A stretch of 64,000 nucleotides of DNA from Hofstenia miamia. Lineage: Eukaryota > Xenacoelomorpha > Acoela. Position numbers and translations under genes: made by a program. Location: contig SCFE01000084.1 of NCBI GenBank assembly GCA_004352715.1, positions 1,634,856 to 1,698,855 of the forward strand, given 5' to 3'. Under the pieces are notes generated by a model that did no database searches, was not told the DNA's origin, and worked only from the letters and a program-made list of their open reading frames with translations. How positions within the stretch are numbered: position 1 is the stretch's first letter; every line of letters begins with the position of its first letter. Below, one piece after another: positions 26,501 to 37,021 of the stretch.

Positions 26501-29500
26501 CAAGTAGCACCTTAAATGTACAACACTGGTGGACATGATACAAAAAGAACCATTAATGTAGTGAGTTATGCCATAATATTTCACAACGCAGCGCGTCACG
26601 AGATTGCTATATTCCAATTTAAATTGTAAAGAATTAGTCGCAGCAAATGCTCTCTTTTCTAGTCGAAGAAAATGGAGTTCTTTTGTTTACGATTTTCACA
26701 TAACTTGTGCAACAAGGACTGCAAAACGGTTGATAACTTATTGGCAAGTCTTCCATGTTCTTCCGGGCCACAATTCATATAGTCAGTTAGCAGATGACTT
26801 TAATTATTTTTTCTTCGACACAGTATATCATCTCATTAAATTGATATTCCCATTCTCTCAATATACGGTGCTGCTCGAGATAATGACCACACTTCTTGTA
26901 AATTCGATAAGCAGTTGCCAATAATTTCAGATTTTCATTCAGATTCACTCACTGATATCCAGAAAACTATGCACAGAACATTTCAATGTTTTATTCCCAT
27001 CTGATATTATTCCTACCAGGCTGTTAAAGATTTCGACGATGATTGTATATCACTTCTGTGTTTAAATCCTTCTTACAGACTAGGAAACTTACTTCAATCG
27101 TGAAGAATGGCATCAGCAGACCTAATCTCCAACATACCAATTTTGTCAAGGGTGTTCGAAGGAATCGTTTTGTACTATTACTGTTCGAGACTAGGTCTAC
27201 ATGGAATCCTTGGCTTTCTTTAGCCATCCTACAGTTTGCGCAAGATCACCAACAATATTCTTCAGATTCTTATCTCACTCCATCTTATAACAGTATTTGA
27301 CACAATACACCACGATGTTCTTCAATGTCTTCTAAAGACTTATTATTTTTATCACGCATCATCGCTTGGTTGGACTGTTGTCTTCGAAATCAACGACAAA
27401 TCTTCGAAGTTAACGACTGGCTTGCTTTTTGGATCGATACGTGATGCTTTTATTTTCTGTTTATATTTTTTTCATTTTCATAATCTTATTTATCAACTTG
27501 ATCTTTCTTAGCATCCATATGCAATGATTCCTTGTTTTACCTATACTTAAAACCAAATTAGAGATTACCGAAAACATTGCCAGAATATTGAATAGTTTAC
27601 TAGCACAGTCTTATATTAAATCCCAAGAAAACAGATTTAATAATTGTGCACAGACAATAATTGGATTTGTTGTACAATACCAAACAACTTTGATATCGTA
27701 GGCAGCTTTATTGGAACGCCTTAAAGTCATCTTTGATGGTACTACAGATAAACAACGTTTATGAAATCTGCATATTCTAATTACTACGGCTACGTTCTGT
27801 TAAGGAATGATTAATAACCAGCCCTGTTCAGTGTTTTTCGTTCATTGGTTCTTTCACTCTTAGATTATTGTTACGCGCTCTACCATGATCTTCCAAAAAG
27901 ACTCATTGATAAACCATAATGTACCCAAAATCAAGCTGCTCGCACTATATTTTGAGTCAGATATCATGATCATATTACACCTTACATACACCAATTACAT
28001 TGGTTACCTGTTCACTAGTGCATTATCTACAAAGTTCTTCTCTATGTGTATCACGTTAGAAATACAACTGTAAGAATTCCCGGCCTACTTTTTTCTGCTC
28101 TTTGAACTTTAATTCACGTTAAGTATGTGAATGTAAAATGCTTCATCGAACACGTTTTATTTTACAGCAGCCTACATCAAAAAATACGAACCAGGTTTTT
28201 CTCGCATTCTGCTGTCGAATGTATCAATCTCTGACTCGGGTGTCAAGAAGAACTTCAAAACTCAGTTGTTTCAAGCTTGCTACTACAAACATTGTTTTTA
28301 ATTGTTTATTGAATTTTTTCTGTTTGCGCTTCTGAGTTTTGTAAGGAGTGATTCGAATCCTATATTTCAGAGTGAACATCCCCCTGTTTTCTGAAATGAA
28401 TATTTACAGAATGAGACCGAAATTCAAGTATGTTAATAACCAAACCGAAATGTATCATATAACCAGACTTGTCAACGAGCCGGGCTTCTAACGAACCGAG
28501 CCGAGCTTGAAAAGAGTATTGGACATACAACGAGCCCAAAACAAGCCGTTTTTAAGCAAACCAAATTTATAGTGCTGCTTGTTAATTTGATTATGCAGAT
28601 TTTTCTTATTTTTTCATTCAAAATGCCTTTCTTATAATCTTATTTTAGAAATGTTTATTAAATAATAGGAAGAGCAATTGAAAAAATTCTGAGAGCACAA
28701 TATTTTTTTAAAAAAATACCGAGCTGAAACGAGCCTCTGAAAGTTTTTCTGTGGCGAGCCGAGCGCCGAACTCACTCAAAATTTAAACGAGCCGAGCTTA
28801 GAAATTACGGCTCGTTGACAAGTCTGCATATAACAAATTTTCACGCGATTTCCTTAGTTTTGATATTTTTTTTTACGAAATGAAATTTCCCTTTGGAATT
28901 TACTATAGGATTTGTAGAGAGTGGACTCAAAAAATACCGAAAATCTTTGAGCACATAAATATCTGTTGTTTTGATTCCTTAGTAGAGTGAGTAGAATTTC
29001 TCTTTTATGAAAAAAATGTAATTTCTTTTAAAAACACGTATTTTTGTTTTTATGGAACTTTAGAAAAACTGATTTCGTTTCAATATGTCATTTAAGATGT
29101 TGAATCGTACACAAAAATATGAACGTCTTTCTCAGTCTTTCTCACTGCGTAGTCATTGTGCACAATGTGAACCATCTACTACTAAGTCCGAAAATATCCA
29201 AATGGTTTTCTTATTTCTAGGCAATTTTATCTAATTCAAACAACTAATAGAGACAGTAAATAATTGGTAGACAACGTTTTATAGTGTTTTTTAAGCGTTG
29301 TTTAAAGCACGTTGTTTTAGACATACAGGCTATGTTCTTCAGAACAATCAGATTGTCTAAAATTTACTTATTTTAGTACTTGTGTAATTAAACGATTTCT
29401 GTAAATGCAAATTTCATTTCCATTAAAAAATTGAGAAAAATTTATTTAGTGCCTGTAAATAACCCTGTGCCTACTCCTGTTTCTTCGGATGATACTATTC

Positions 29501-32134
29501 TTACAGAAAAGAAACTACATCACCTTACCGAGCTTCTGAACGAAAGTGAAACGACAATAGAACGACTTTCCGATCAGAATCAATTTCTGAAAGAAGAAAT
29601 ACGAAGATTGGAAAGGAACTCGGAAAGAGAGAAAACAGCTGCCAATATGGAATATATCAAAAATGTCATCATCAAGGTTCACTCAATTTTTATTTAAAGT
29701 TTTTCAGATTCTGGGGTTCTAGGTTCTTGTCAAAATTCTTGAAATAGATCTTGTTTCTAATCTTATTTTCAACTATTAAGAAAGTTCTATTTAAATAGTT
29801 AATGTTATGTATTATTTAAAAATTGAAATATATAATGTGATTTATCAATTAAATCTTTGATAACATTATATATCATCCTTGTTGTAGAGTCATATGTGAT
29901 CCAGTAATTTATTCCCTTTATCTAAATATTCTGTTTGAGAAACTAGCCGAATTTCTGAAATTCATGCGGTTGATGGCTACGAGGTTTTTCCATATTAAAT
30001 TTAACTTCATTGATTACACAGTTTTAATTGACGCAACTCCCTTTCTGTTAAATTATGTTTTCTTTCACACTGTTGTTTAGTTATCCAATTAAATTCGATA
30101 TATATATATATATANNNNNNNNNNNNNNNNNNNNNNNNNNNNNNNNNNNNNNNNNNNNNNNNNNNNNNNNNNNNNNNNNNNNNNNNNNNNNNNNNNNNNN
30201 NNNNNNNNNNNNNNNNNNNNNNNNNNNNNNNNNNNNNNNNNNNNNNNNNNNNNNNNNNNNNNNNNNNNNNNNNNNNNNNNNNNNNNNNNNNNNNNNNNNN
30301 NNNNNNNNNNNNNNNNNNNNNNNNNNNNNNNNNNNNNNNNATATATATATATATATATATAGTTCTCTTTAAAATGTAAATTTACTATTCGTTTGGTGAT
30401 TTTAGTCCTTATTGATGCATTTGAGCAAATTGCCTATGGATTAATTATTCCGTGCGCGTAACGTGTGATTTAATTAAGTTGACATGAATTATTTATTGTG
30501 TATTTAATAGCGAACGCTGTTTTGCATATTTACAGAGTTCTTCCAGTAGTTCGCTCTGAATTGAACCAAATTCGTCAATTGATAGAACTCTAAATCTTGC
30601 TAAATTATATTAATTAAAAATTCATGTCTTCTAAACTAATCCGCCCATATGGAGAGATCTTTTATGTAAACGTCGTCCACCTTCTTGACTGTAATTAACG
30701 GTTTATTTACATGTATCATCTCTATTTTCTTAATAATCGGAAACGTATCTTCACAGAAGTTGTATATTTATGATTGTGTTTAGTTCATAAGTATATAGCG
30801 ATTATAGCCATACTAATAAGTTTTCTCAGTTGCACTCCTTTTGAAAATTTGAAACAGTTTTTGCAGCCCATATAATTTTAACAGTCATATACACAATCAT
30901 AGTATTATGTAATTTCAGACCCAATATTGTGAGCATTCAATTTTTCTTTTAAGTATAATCAATTAGCACAAACCTATTCACATAAACATGGTCACATGAC
31001 ACTAGGGCTGATTGAAATAGGTTTCAAGCATTCATCTTGATCCGAATGGCCGCGGTTAACTATATTTCCATTAAAGAAAAATTTTTTACTACAATGTCTA
31101 AGACTAGAGATTTCTTTATGTGAGTATACAACATTTGATTATTTTCTAATCAGATGTCTTCTTTTAACTATTTACTTACAACTATTGAAATTTAAAGTCT
31201 AAAGCCCTGTTATAAATTCCCAAAAAGATTTATTTTGACTTGATAAATACGAGTTGTCGAATAGTATTAATGGCCTTTTTAGTTTTTAATGCTGTCTCCA
31301 GGAGATGAGCGAGAACGCCTTGTTACAGTCATTGCAACTATTCTCAAATTAAGTCAAGAAGAACGACAGTTTATCATTGGGTTTTCAAAAGGTTTGTATA
31401 TTAGTAATTTGCTGATAGGATGTTTCAATGTGTGTTACTAGCATTTATTTAATTATATTCATTGATATTAGATTCTTTAAGGTTTAAAACTCATCATTCT
31501 CATTATTGGGTGTCCGTTTTTCAACTGAGTGTTCTACCTTTGAAGCACATAGGTTGATCTAAAATACAACTGCGTTAATATAGTTTCATGTTTTACTTTG
31601 ATGCCTTATATATCGAATAATCAGTAGTGCTCGGCGATATCCTGAAAATAACGGAAACCGCGCTTTTCACTCAAACCGAAACTGATCCGAGAAAAAATCT
31701 GAAAACCGGTTATTTTAGTTTTCAGCAGATATGATTTCCAAGAAACGATGTGGTCTTCTAGCATTGAGTTCAATATTTGATTGAATGTATTACAAAAATC
31801 TTTTCAATTGAAGCGATCATCACTGTCTCTAGCCTTAATGAGTGTTGGATTGTATTATGAATTTAGGGGTTTTTTTCCGATGCAAACAACCTTGACTTCC
31901 ATATTTGCACATAGAAATATGGAGGGGAATATTTTTTTCTTCATCAAAACATTATCACTCTACAATGTACATGTATTACTGTTTATGCTGATGCTTTTCA
32001 CAGCGTCTTAACTTAAATGTTAGAAACAAACATGTTAGCTAGATATTCAATCACATATTATTTTAGGAGAAACTAGTGGCAGTAGTTCCTATGGTTGGTC
32101 AGGATATTTACCACGGTGGTCTGGTCTATCTTAA
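20341..32134 (+). CDS. GCC2: GCC2 (GRIP and coiled-coil domain protein 2), 3' part, nine exons
   Basis: GCC2 is a peripheral golgin of the trans-Golgi network; its C-terminal GRIP domain binds ARL1-type GTPases and its long coiled coil tethers endosome-derived vesicles. Exons read from the sequence: 20341-20472, 21140-21436, 21863-21965, 22054-22162, 22243-22289, 25360-25480, 29450-29676, 31302-31391, 32067-32134. All have AG/GT borders, and reading phases agree at every junction except around exon 2 (a 1-nt frame problem) and between exons 7 and 8 (a missing microexon). Visible landmarks in order: DAYKVRAHSVLKQ, EELKVKIE coiled coil, EQLLSTPAE, IRRLERNSEREKTAANMEY, ERERLVTVIATILKLS (GRIP) and the tail SYGWSGYLPRWSGLS ending in TAA. 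That order and tail match GCC2 rather than golgin-97/245. The N-terminal two thirds of the protein is absent: no further coiled-coil exon was found upstream in the window, so the gene either starts beyond it or has short exons I missed. Confidence 0.9.
21140..21436 (+). CDS. GCC2: GCC2 exon 2, with an internal 1-nt frame problem
   Basis: It begins VRAHSVLKQ after ATTTAG and ends in KK plus the first two bases of Met before GTAATC. The first 28 codons are in one frame and run into a TAG at about 21221. From about 21210 a second frame (NYAKFSESYQKSIEELK) carries on to the splice donor. The exon is 297 nt, but the phases at its ends require a length of 3n+2, so one base too many (or two too few) is present near 21205-21225. 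A 16-nt intron is not plausible, so this is an indel in the assembly or a damaged allele. Confidence 0.82.
21863..21965 (+). CDS. GCC2: GCC2 exon 3 (coiled coil)
   Basis: 103 nt after TTTAG, phase 2 to phase 0, encoding INELKSDLLDERRESSELH and on to LTQYYQ. Strongly charged coiled coil that matches the phase of both neighbours. Confidence 0.85.
22054..22162 (+). CDS. GCC2: GCC2 exon 4 (end of the coiled coil)
   Basis: 109 nt after TTTTAG, encoding DKITMMESESKERILELEKE and then LSKLKQTSTASPP, ending in phase 1 before GTAATA. The switch from heptads to Ser/Thr/Pro marks the start of the linker before the GRIP domain. Confidence 0.88.
22243..22289 (+). CDS. GCC2: GCC2 exon 5, small 47-nt linker exon
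   Basis: 47 nt between TGCTTTTAG and a consensus GTGAGT donor, encoding AQLFIPPIPFERPAVY. It is supported because it converts the phase-1 end of exon 4 to the phase-0 start of exon 6. Joining exon 4 directly to exon 6 would put a stop in exon 6 after about nine codons. The peptide is proline-rich and not recognisably conserved. Confidence 0.75.
22352..22377. repeat. (TA)n microsatellite
   Basis: Uninterrupted TA dinucleotides in the GCC2 intron after exon 5. Confidence 0.9.
23053..23086. repeat. (TA)n microsatellite
   Basis: About 17 TA dinucleotides in the same intron. Confidence 0.9.
23515..23546. repeat. (TA)n microsatellite
   Basis: About 16 TA dinucleotides, just before the Penelope-like fragment. 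Confidence 0.9.
23650..24115 (-). pseudogene. Penelope-like element fragment (region after the reverse transcriptase core)
   Basis: The minus-strand frame 23771-24058 reads MYLKKTNTGLYISFSSYYED, then GYKKNTIKYLCDRIINLSSS and FKQNGYPHKYI. The series K-x-T-x-T-G-L-Y, S-x-Y, Y-K-x-x-x-I, L-C-x-R and Q-N-G-Y-P is characteristic of Penelope-like reverse transcriptases downstream of YVDD. Homology continues in broken frames to about 23650 (KSKLKMLKK-like). It lies within the GCC2 intron, antisense to the gene. Confidence 0.75.
24125..24302 (+). pseudogene. Penelope-like GIY-YIG endonuclease tail, fragment
   Basis: The plus-strand frame reads KIVQKNTRAKEHIKGYLKSE, then IFMHKHQPSI and a TAA. The R-x-K-E-H ... 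S-x-I-x-x-H-K pattern resembles the C-terminal part of the GIY-YIG nuclease that ends Penelope-like proteins. It points in the opposite direction to the reverse-transcriptase fragment ending only about 10-60 bp away. The fragment is short and decayed, so the assignment is moderate. Confidence 0.5.
24430..24469 (+). ncRNA. Hammerhead-ribozyme-like motif, probably degenerate
   Basis: CTGATGA (24430-24436) is followed by a 5-bp stem GATTT/AAATC (24438-24442 with 24448-24452), then GAAA and a short self-complementary ACGT-TGA-ACGT. CUGAUGA-stem-GAAA is the hammerhead core, and Penelope-like elements are known to carry hammerheads near their ends. Against activity: an extra A follows GAAA, the base after stem III is G where A, C or U is required, and I found no good stem I. 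Confidence 0.4.
25360..25480 (+). CDS. GCC2: GCC2 exon 6 (EQLLSTP motif)
   Basis: 121 nt after ATTTAG, phase 0 to phase 1, ending AATG|GTACGT. It contains SPAKVEQVSFEQLLSTPAE. The EQLL-S-P-E string is a recognisable GCC2 feature between the coiled coil and the GRIP-proximal helix. Confidence 0.88.
26604..28335 (+). pseudogene. Decayed CR1/L2-like LINE reverse transcriptase in a GCC2 intron
   Basis: LINE motifs appear in the correct order but in scattered frames: LPGHNSYSQLADDFNYFF (about 26750), DIIPTRLLK (about 27000), PILSRVFEGIVLYY (about 27140), VFDTIHHDVLQCLLK (about 27295, from the A-F-D-x-V-x-H motif), GLLFGSI (from G-x-P-Q-G-S), LDYCNALYHDLPKRLID (about 27855), QNQAART and DHITPYIHQLHWLPVH (about 27935-28010). 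The last two are hallmarks of the CR1/L2 C-terminal region. Many stops and frameshifts show it is an old insertion, sense-oriented with respect to GCC2. Confidence 0.75.
28464..28826. mobile_element. hAT-type MITE with perfect 8-bp target-site duplication
   Basis: 363 bp. The ends carry perfect inverted repeats CAGACTTGTCAACGAGCCG (28464-28482 and 28808-28826). It is flanked by the 8-bp direct repeat CATATAAC (28456-28463 and 28827-28834). An 8-bp duplication and a CAG terminus fit the hAT superfamily. Subterminal GAGCCGAGC words recur on both sides. No coding capacity. It lies in the large GCC2 intron between exons 6 and 7. Confidence 0.9.
29450..29676 (+). CDS. GCC2: GCC2 exon 7 (pre-GRIP helix and start of GRIP)
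   Basis: 227 nt after TTTATTTAG, phase 1 to phase 0, ending AAG|GTTCAC. It contains LTELLNESETTIERLSDQN, LKEEIRRLERNSEREKTAAN and MEYIKNVIIK, the first helix of the GRIP domain. This is the best conserved exon of the gene. Confidence 0.92.
30099..30360. repeat. (TA)n microsatellite with 226-N gap
   Basis: TA runs flank N 30115-30340, in the intron between GCC2 exons 7 and 8, where one microexon is missing. Confidence 0.85.
31302..31391 (+). CDS. GCC2: GCC2 exon 8 (GRIP domain core)
   Basis: 90 nt from the acceptor CTCCAG, encoding DERERLVTVIATILKLSQEE and then RQFIIGFSK, ending in phase 1. The usable frame needs one base from the exon before, whereas exon 7 ends in phase 0, so a short exon is missing between them. 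The acceptor is a tandem CAG-GAG. Confidence 0.9.
32067..32134 (+). CDS. GCC2: GCC2 last exon (C-terminal tail)
   Basis: After TTTTAG it encodes GETSGSSSYGWSGYLPRW and SGLS, then TAA. The G-W-x-x-Y-L-x-x-W-S-G-L pattern is the typical end of GCC2 and fixes the identity of the gene. Confidence 0.92.
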
Positions 32135-32203
32135 TTGTACACATTGTATATTTTGTTGGTTACGGAAAAGTTGTTTATAATATAGTTTTAGATTATCCGA
32201 ATT

Positions 32204-32209
32204 AATAAA
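32204..32209 (+). promoter_or_regulatory. Probable GCC2 polyadenylation signal
   Basis: AATAAA 70 nt after the GCC2 stop codon, the first canonical signal downstream. Confidence 0.6.
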
Positions 32210-33548
32210 TGCTAATTTAAAAATTTTACAAAAGTCAAGGCTTCTTTCCTATTAATTGGGAAATGACATTTTATGGTTTAATGTAGTATTGAAAAATACT
32301 TTAGTGTTTTCATAATTTCAAAATAACATATATTTTTGCACATTGGCAACCTGTTTCATTTCTCATTAGTAAGAAGGACTTTTGGAATAAAACGTTTTCA
32401 ATTTGTCATTGTGATTTCTCAATTTTGACGATTTATATTCGGTAAAGCATTTGACTAATATATTAGATCTATGTTTGATGAATACTGTATTATGTCAAAT
32501 CATTTTATATCCTACATTGCATACATGCAACACTCCTTTCAAATCTCTAATGTTGCTTGTAAATAGTCGAAGTTGGTGATGAAGTCTTTCGATCATGATT
32601 CAAGATTCAAGTAATGAAGATATTTTGATGATGGTAGTTCACCTGGATTAGGAAATTTTGAACTCTAATCTTAAGCATGAAATACGTTGATATTTTAACC
32701 TGTAACCCGACCTGACCTGTCTAACAATGATCTGTCGAATTTTTTACTTGAGTGCCGGACGAGATGACCCTTAACCACCCTGACTGAATGATATACAGAA
32801 ATATTAATTGCAGCCTATTAGGTCAAATCCGAAACATCTTGGCAATGCTGGAGGACAATTATGTCGACTGTTTAACTTAAATATCTACATGCACCCTGGT
32901 TTGGAAGGAGGCATCATGAAAAGTATTTGGTTGTATGATGTGTAATTTAGTTTTGCACTTAGCCAATTACCATGAATGTGAGAAGTTACACTGATTTGTG
33001 CATAAAATGCAGAAATTACTATTTCCCAATACAGTTACATTGAAACAAGCTAGCCTATATCTAAGTCCAGTTTATAACTTGTAGAACAATTTTTTGTCAA
33101 ATTGCTGGCATTTTGCAAAAAAAATCGAAGCACTATATACAAGTGAACTTGCAAAATTAATCAGTTACCATTATATCTCACATTATTTCATTTTGGCCAT
33201 ATTTGAGCAAAGGTAAATGTTCTCTATTTTTGATATCTTTAATGTATCTCAATGGGTACAATTTACCACAAACTTCATAGAAGAAAAAAGGAAAATGAAA
33301 AAACGATAAGTCTTTATTGCACTGTTCGCAAGTGCCGGAGATAGTCACATGAGTATGTCTTTAACATGGTAAATTTTGCTTTTAAATTTTTTACATCGCT
33401 CTTGCTATTATTTAACACGCATTTTAAAATAAGATTATAAAAAAGGTTTATTGAATGAAAGAGTAAGAAAAATCTGCATAAACAATTTAAGAAGCAAACC
33501 AAAAATTTGCTTGGCTTAATAAAAGCTCGTTGTGTATCCAATAGTGGT
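32210..33548. other. GCC2 downstream flank, no gene seen
   Basis: AT-rich sequence without recognised coding or repeat features. Confidence 0.55.
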
Positions 33549-33604
33549 CAAGCTCGGTCCGGACCGGCTTGATACGTTAGAAGCTCGACTCATTGACAAG
33601 TCTG
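33549..33604 (-). mobile_element. Terminal fragment of the same hAT MITE family as 28.46 kb
   Basis: The reverse complement begins CAGACTTGTCAATGAGTCGA and continues through GCTTCTAACG, closely following the first ~50 bp of the MITE at 28464. Only one end is present, so it is truncated. Confidence 0.7.
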
Positions 33605-33875
33605 GTAGTAGTTACTGTATTAATCCCTGTATCAAATACATGTGTGACTATATGCGTCAATGGATGAGTGACTCTTTGATATTTAAGAATACAAGATCTC
33701 CACTTGAAAAAGAACGGCGAAGATGCCTTTTTCCATGCAAATATTTACAAAATGCAACAGAAAAGTATTACAAGCTTTCAAATTTTGTTGTAAATTACAT
33801 GCTATAATTGAAAGAATTTATGTAGATTTAACACAATTCTTTAAATTTATTATATATTAAATATGGAATTTATAA

Positions 33876-33901
33876 TTTGTGGTAACTACTGTTACCACAA
33901 A
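33876..33901. repeat. Perfect 11-bp inverted repeat (hairpin)
   Basis: TTTGTGGTAAC, loop TACT, GTTACCACAAA. A perfect palindrome with a 4-base loop in AT-rich DNA. Confidence 0.8.
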
Positions 33902-36500
33902 CGACGATGCCCATATTCTAAATGCAACGACGTAGAAGGGTTAAATAAATTTTAATTTATTTATAAAATATTTTCGTACTGAAAGATAAAACACATTTAA
34001 TATAATCCTAATTTAGTAATCCTAATTTAGTGGAAAAAGTCATCCTAGCGGCAGCACGCTCCGTTTTTGAGGATTTTCTGAGAGCGTTTTCTCTATTCAA
34101 ATAATTTTTCGATTGATGTGTCACAAGCCGCATCCTAGAAGTTAGAGGATGCGCAAAATCTAATTTACCGCAACTTTCCTAATTAAGAAATTTCAACAAT
34201 TATTTATACGGCAAAAATTTCTTTCAATTTTCAAATTTTTAGTACATTTCTTAAAACTATTAAATTTGTATTTTTTCTATGAGCTTCTCTAAATTCATTA
34301 CTTTAGTTAATTAGTGAGATGTTTAAGATTTGAGTCTGGGGTCCAATGGACTCCAATTGGCATCTGAGGGTTAGTGCACTGTGAGCATAAAATAATCAAA
34401 TTAATTGAAACAAAATGGCAGTATGAGTCTACGGATTGGCAGAATTTATCTTTACAAAAAGCATTAAACATTATTTTTGTTCTATATAATTTTCAACTAA
34501 AGCAGCATTTACACGAAAAGATGAAATTGCTTAATCCGATTAAAAACATTTAAATAAAATATTTTCAAATCAATAATTAGTTTTTATTTACAATTTACAA
34601 CTATTCATAAAATAATTGAAAATTCATTGGACAAAACATGTGAATATTATTCTACTTAAATGTTCGCTGTAAAAATGAATATAATGTAATGGCGAACATG
34701 AACAGTCAATAATTACTCGAATTTCAAATCTCTTTAAAGTTTCAAGTACCGGTATATGTGTTAGAGTCAGCGATATTTGAAAGAGAAATCAGTCATGCAA
34801 TCTTGATTAGATTTTAATCGAGGTTGCGTGGAGGGTTTTCACTCGAAATCAAGTTCTAAGTCAAATTGAGCATGGCTTTCTCTTTATTTGTAAAATATTT
34901 CTTTAGGGGCCTTAACCTATCTGATCACTACATACATGTGTGTAGACAAATTTTTAAATCACTGTTAGTATGTAGCCAGCTTCAATGTTAAGGTATGTTA
35001 AAAACGGAAAATTAAGTTTGCATATATATATATATATATATATACAACATAAAGCATATAGGCAGCCATCTATATAGCAAATCTCGCTGAAAGACCATTT
35101 TCACAATAACTCTAAACAATGTTTAGACAAGCTAGGAAAAATGGAACACAGTTTATTCTTGACTCTCAAAACATATTCAGTGATTTTGGATTTCTTGTAA
35201 TCTAATGGATTATATATAAGTTTCTATTCATGCTTAATACATGTTCATTTTTCAATAAGTACTGAGATTAAGATGTATTCTTCACTCACCTTAATATGGT
35301 TCCTGAAAACACTACTTGTTTCGCGAAATTTCGTGCATGTGTGCCACACAGAGCTTAATGATTTTTTCACTCGAGTAGTGTCGAGCACTTGAGCGTGCAG
35401 CAAAGTGCAATGGCACATGCAAAAATGTTCAAACTGAATGCTTCCCTTTCAATATTTGACATTTGGAGTTGGCTACATCAGTTAATGAAAATCCATCAAT
35501 GTGGAGATAAACTAAAGAAAGCAGTTTCGTTCACGAGAAGGCAGGGCGCTTAAAATACCCAAACTTATAAAGAATAGCAAATTTCTTTAAAGAATTAGCA
35601 GATATAAAGCTTAATAATATTGAATTAATTGTATTCCTGAAAAAAGTACTCCACTACCAGAATTAACTAAGTAATTTTATGGATTAGCATTAGAAAATAA
35701 CAGTCGTTTACCACACGCCAATTTTAAAATTGTTTATTTCTATTTGAGCAATACTTCCACCAATTTTAAATCTGCTCCAGTCATGTATACTGACAGGTTC
35801 TTTATACCATTTGCATCCAATATCATTCAAATTCAGATAATAAAATACCATAAATGGATTCTGAAGGTTTCCGGACCTTTATAAAGTATTTGAAAGCGAA
35901 ATTGAAAAAAAAATATAGATAGATACAATCATTATTTCAAATTCTTAGAGCATAATGCGGAAAATTACTCTTACAAAATTGTTATCGAACTTTGGAAGAC
36001 AATTTATTCAAAATCAATAATTGACCAGCTATATTGTTTGGATTTTGACACAGCGAAATGTCTTTGGAATTTGTTTAAATTACCATTTTTTCGCCGATAA
36101 ATGGAAGCAATCAACACCCATGTGTTTTAAAAGTTATAGTCGCCCATGATAAATTAAATATCAAACATGTAATTTACAAACAAATTGATTAAATACCTAA
36201 TAAATATTTTAATATTGATGCCAGCTTTCAACTATTTCAAGAATCAATCTTAAGATCAACGTTACTTTGAAGTGTGGTTAAGTATTCAACATGTTTTTTA
36301 TAGATTTAGACCTAGATTACCTGCTAAAATATAAGGAATAACAAGTGTTATAGTTTATACAATTGCATCTTCAAAATTTATTTCGAAGCATGATCAAATA
36401 GATATTTTGAGTCAATTACTCCATCATTTATAAATATAGGGAATATTGAAAAACTTAGGAAAACGCTACTAACACCCACGAAGGTTCTACAACTTAAGCA
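33902..36500. other. No gene seen; (TA)n at about 35022-35043
   Basis: AT-rich DNA with one (TA)n run and a 14-bp tandem pair (TAATCCTAATTTAG twice, about 34003-34030). No coding signal was recognised. Confidence 0.55.
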
Positions 36501-37021
36501 TCTTGTGCAATTTCTAAAATGGTGAACTTTTCTATTATTTTGTTAATTATTTATTTTACACTAAATTACGGTGATATGTTTTTAATAATCCATTTTTTCC
36601 TCATTCTAGTGCTGCTTTCCTTTGCTCCACACAAGCTTTCTGCAACCTATCATTACTTTCCTATAAAGGTACTCAAATAATAAAAAAGCTTTACACTATC
36701 CGCAGTGTACAAAGTATTTACGACGATATTTCCTTTTATGAGGTTCATTTCTATGATAATTTTGAACTGTTTTATATATTATCTGCACATACTAGCAAAT
36801 CTTCTGATAATTTTAGGAATAGAACCTAACCCAGGCCAACATCAAATTTTCGATTGAATCCAGTATATCAAAAATATAAACAAAACACCTGGCTTTAAGT
36901 ATATACATATAGTAATTGAATTAGGGGAAAATTTTATTTTAGGGATTTGCGAAACTTGGCTAAATAATTATAACATGGATTACTCCTGGCCCTTTGATGA
37001 ATCTGAATTTATTAATGTTCC
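36500..37021 (+). pseudogene. LINE copy A, 5' part (N terminus and start of AP endonuclease)
   Basis: The frame runs through hydrophobic residues to LIILGIEPNPGQ (about 36804-36839), then, after a stop, FILGICETWLNNYN (about 36930) and FDESEFIN (about 37000). A hydrophobic leader, a 2A-like G-I-E-P-N-P-G and the I-C-E-T-W-L motif of AP-type endonucleases is the usual opening of CR1/L2-type LINE ORF2. The reading stops near 37021, where sequence from the 3' half of another LINE begins. Copy A appears to resume at about 39300. Confidence 0.7.

Noticed and set aside
28345-28365. Possible tRNA T-arm (GATTCGAATCC)
   Set aside because: No acceptor, D or anticodon arms could be drawn around it.
31110-31119. 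Candidate 10-nt GCC2 microexon
   Set aside because: With the usual exon 8 acceptor it creates a stop, and it lacks the conserved Phe; kept only as an option in the findings.
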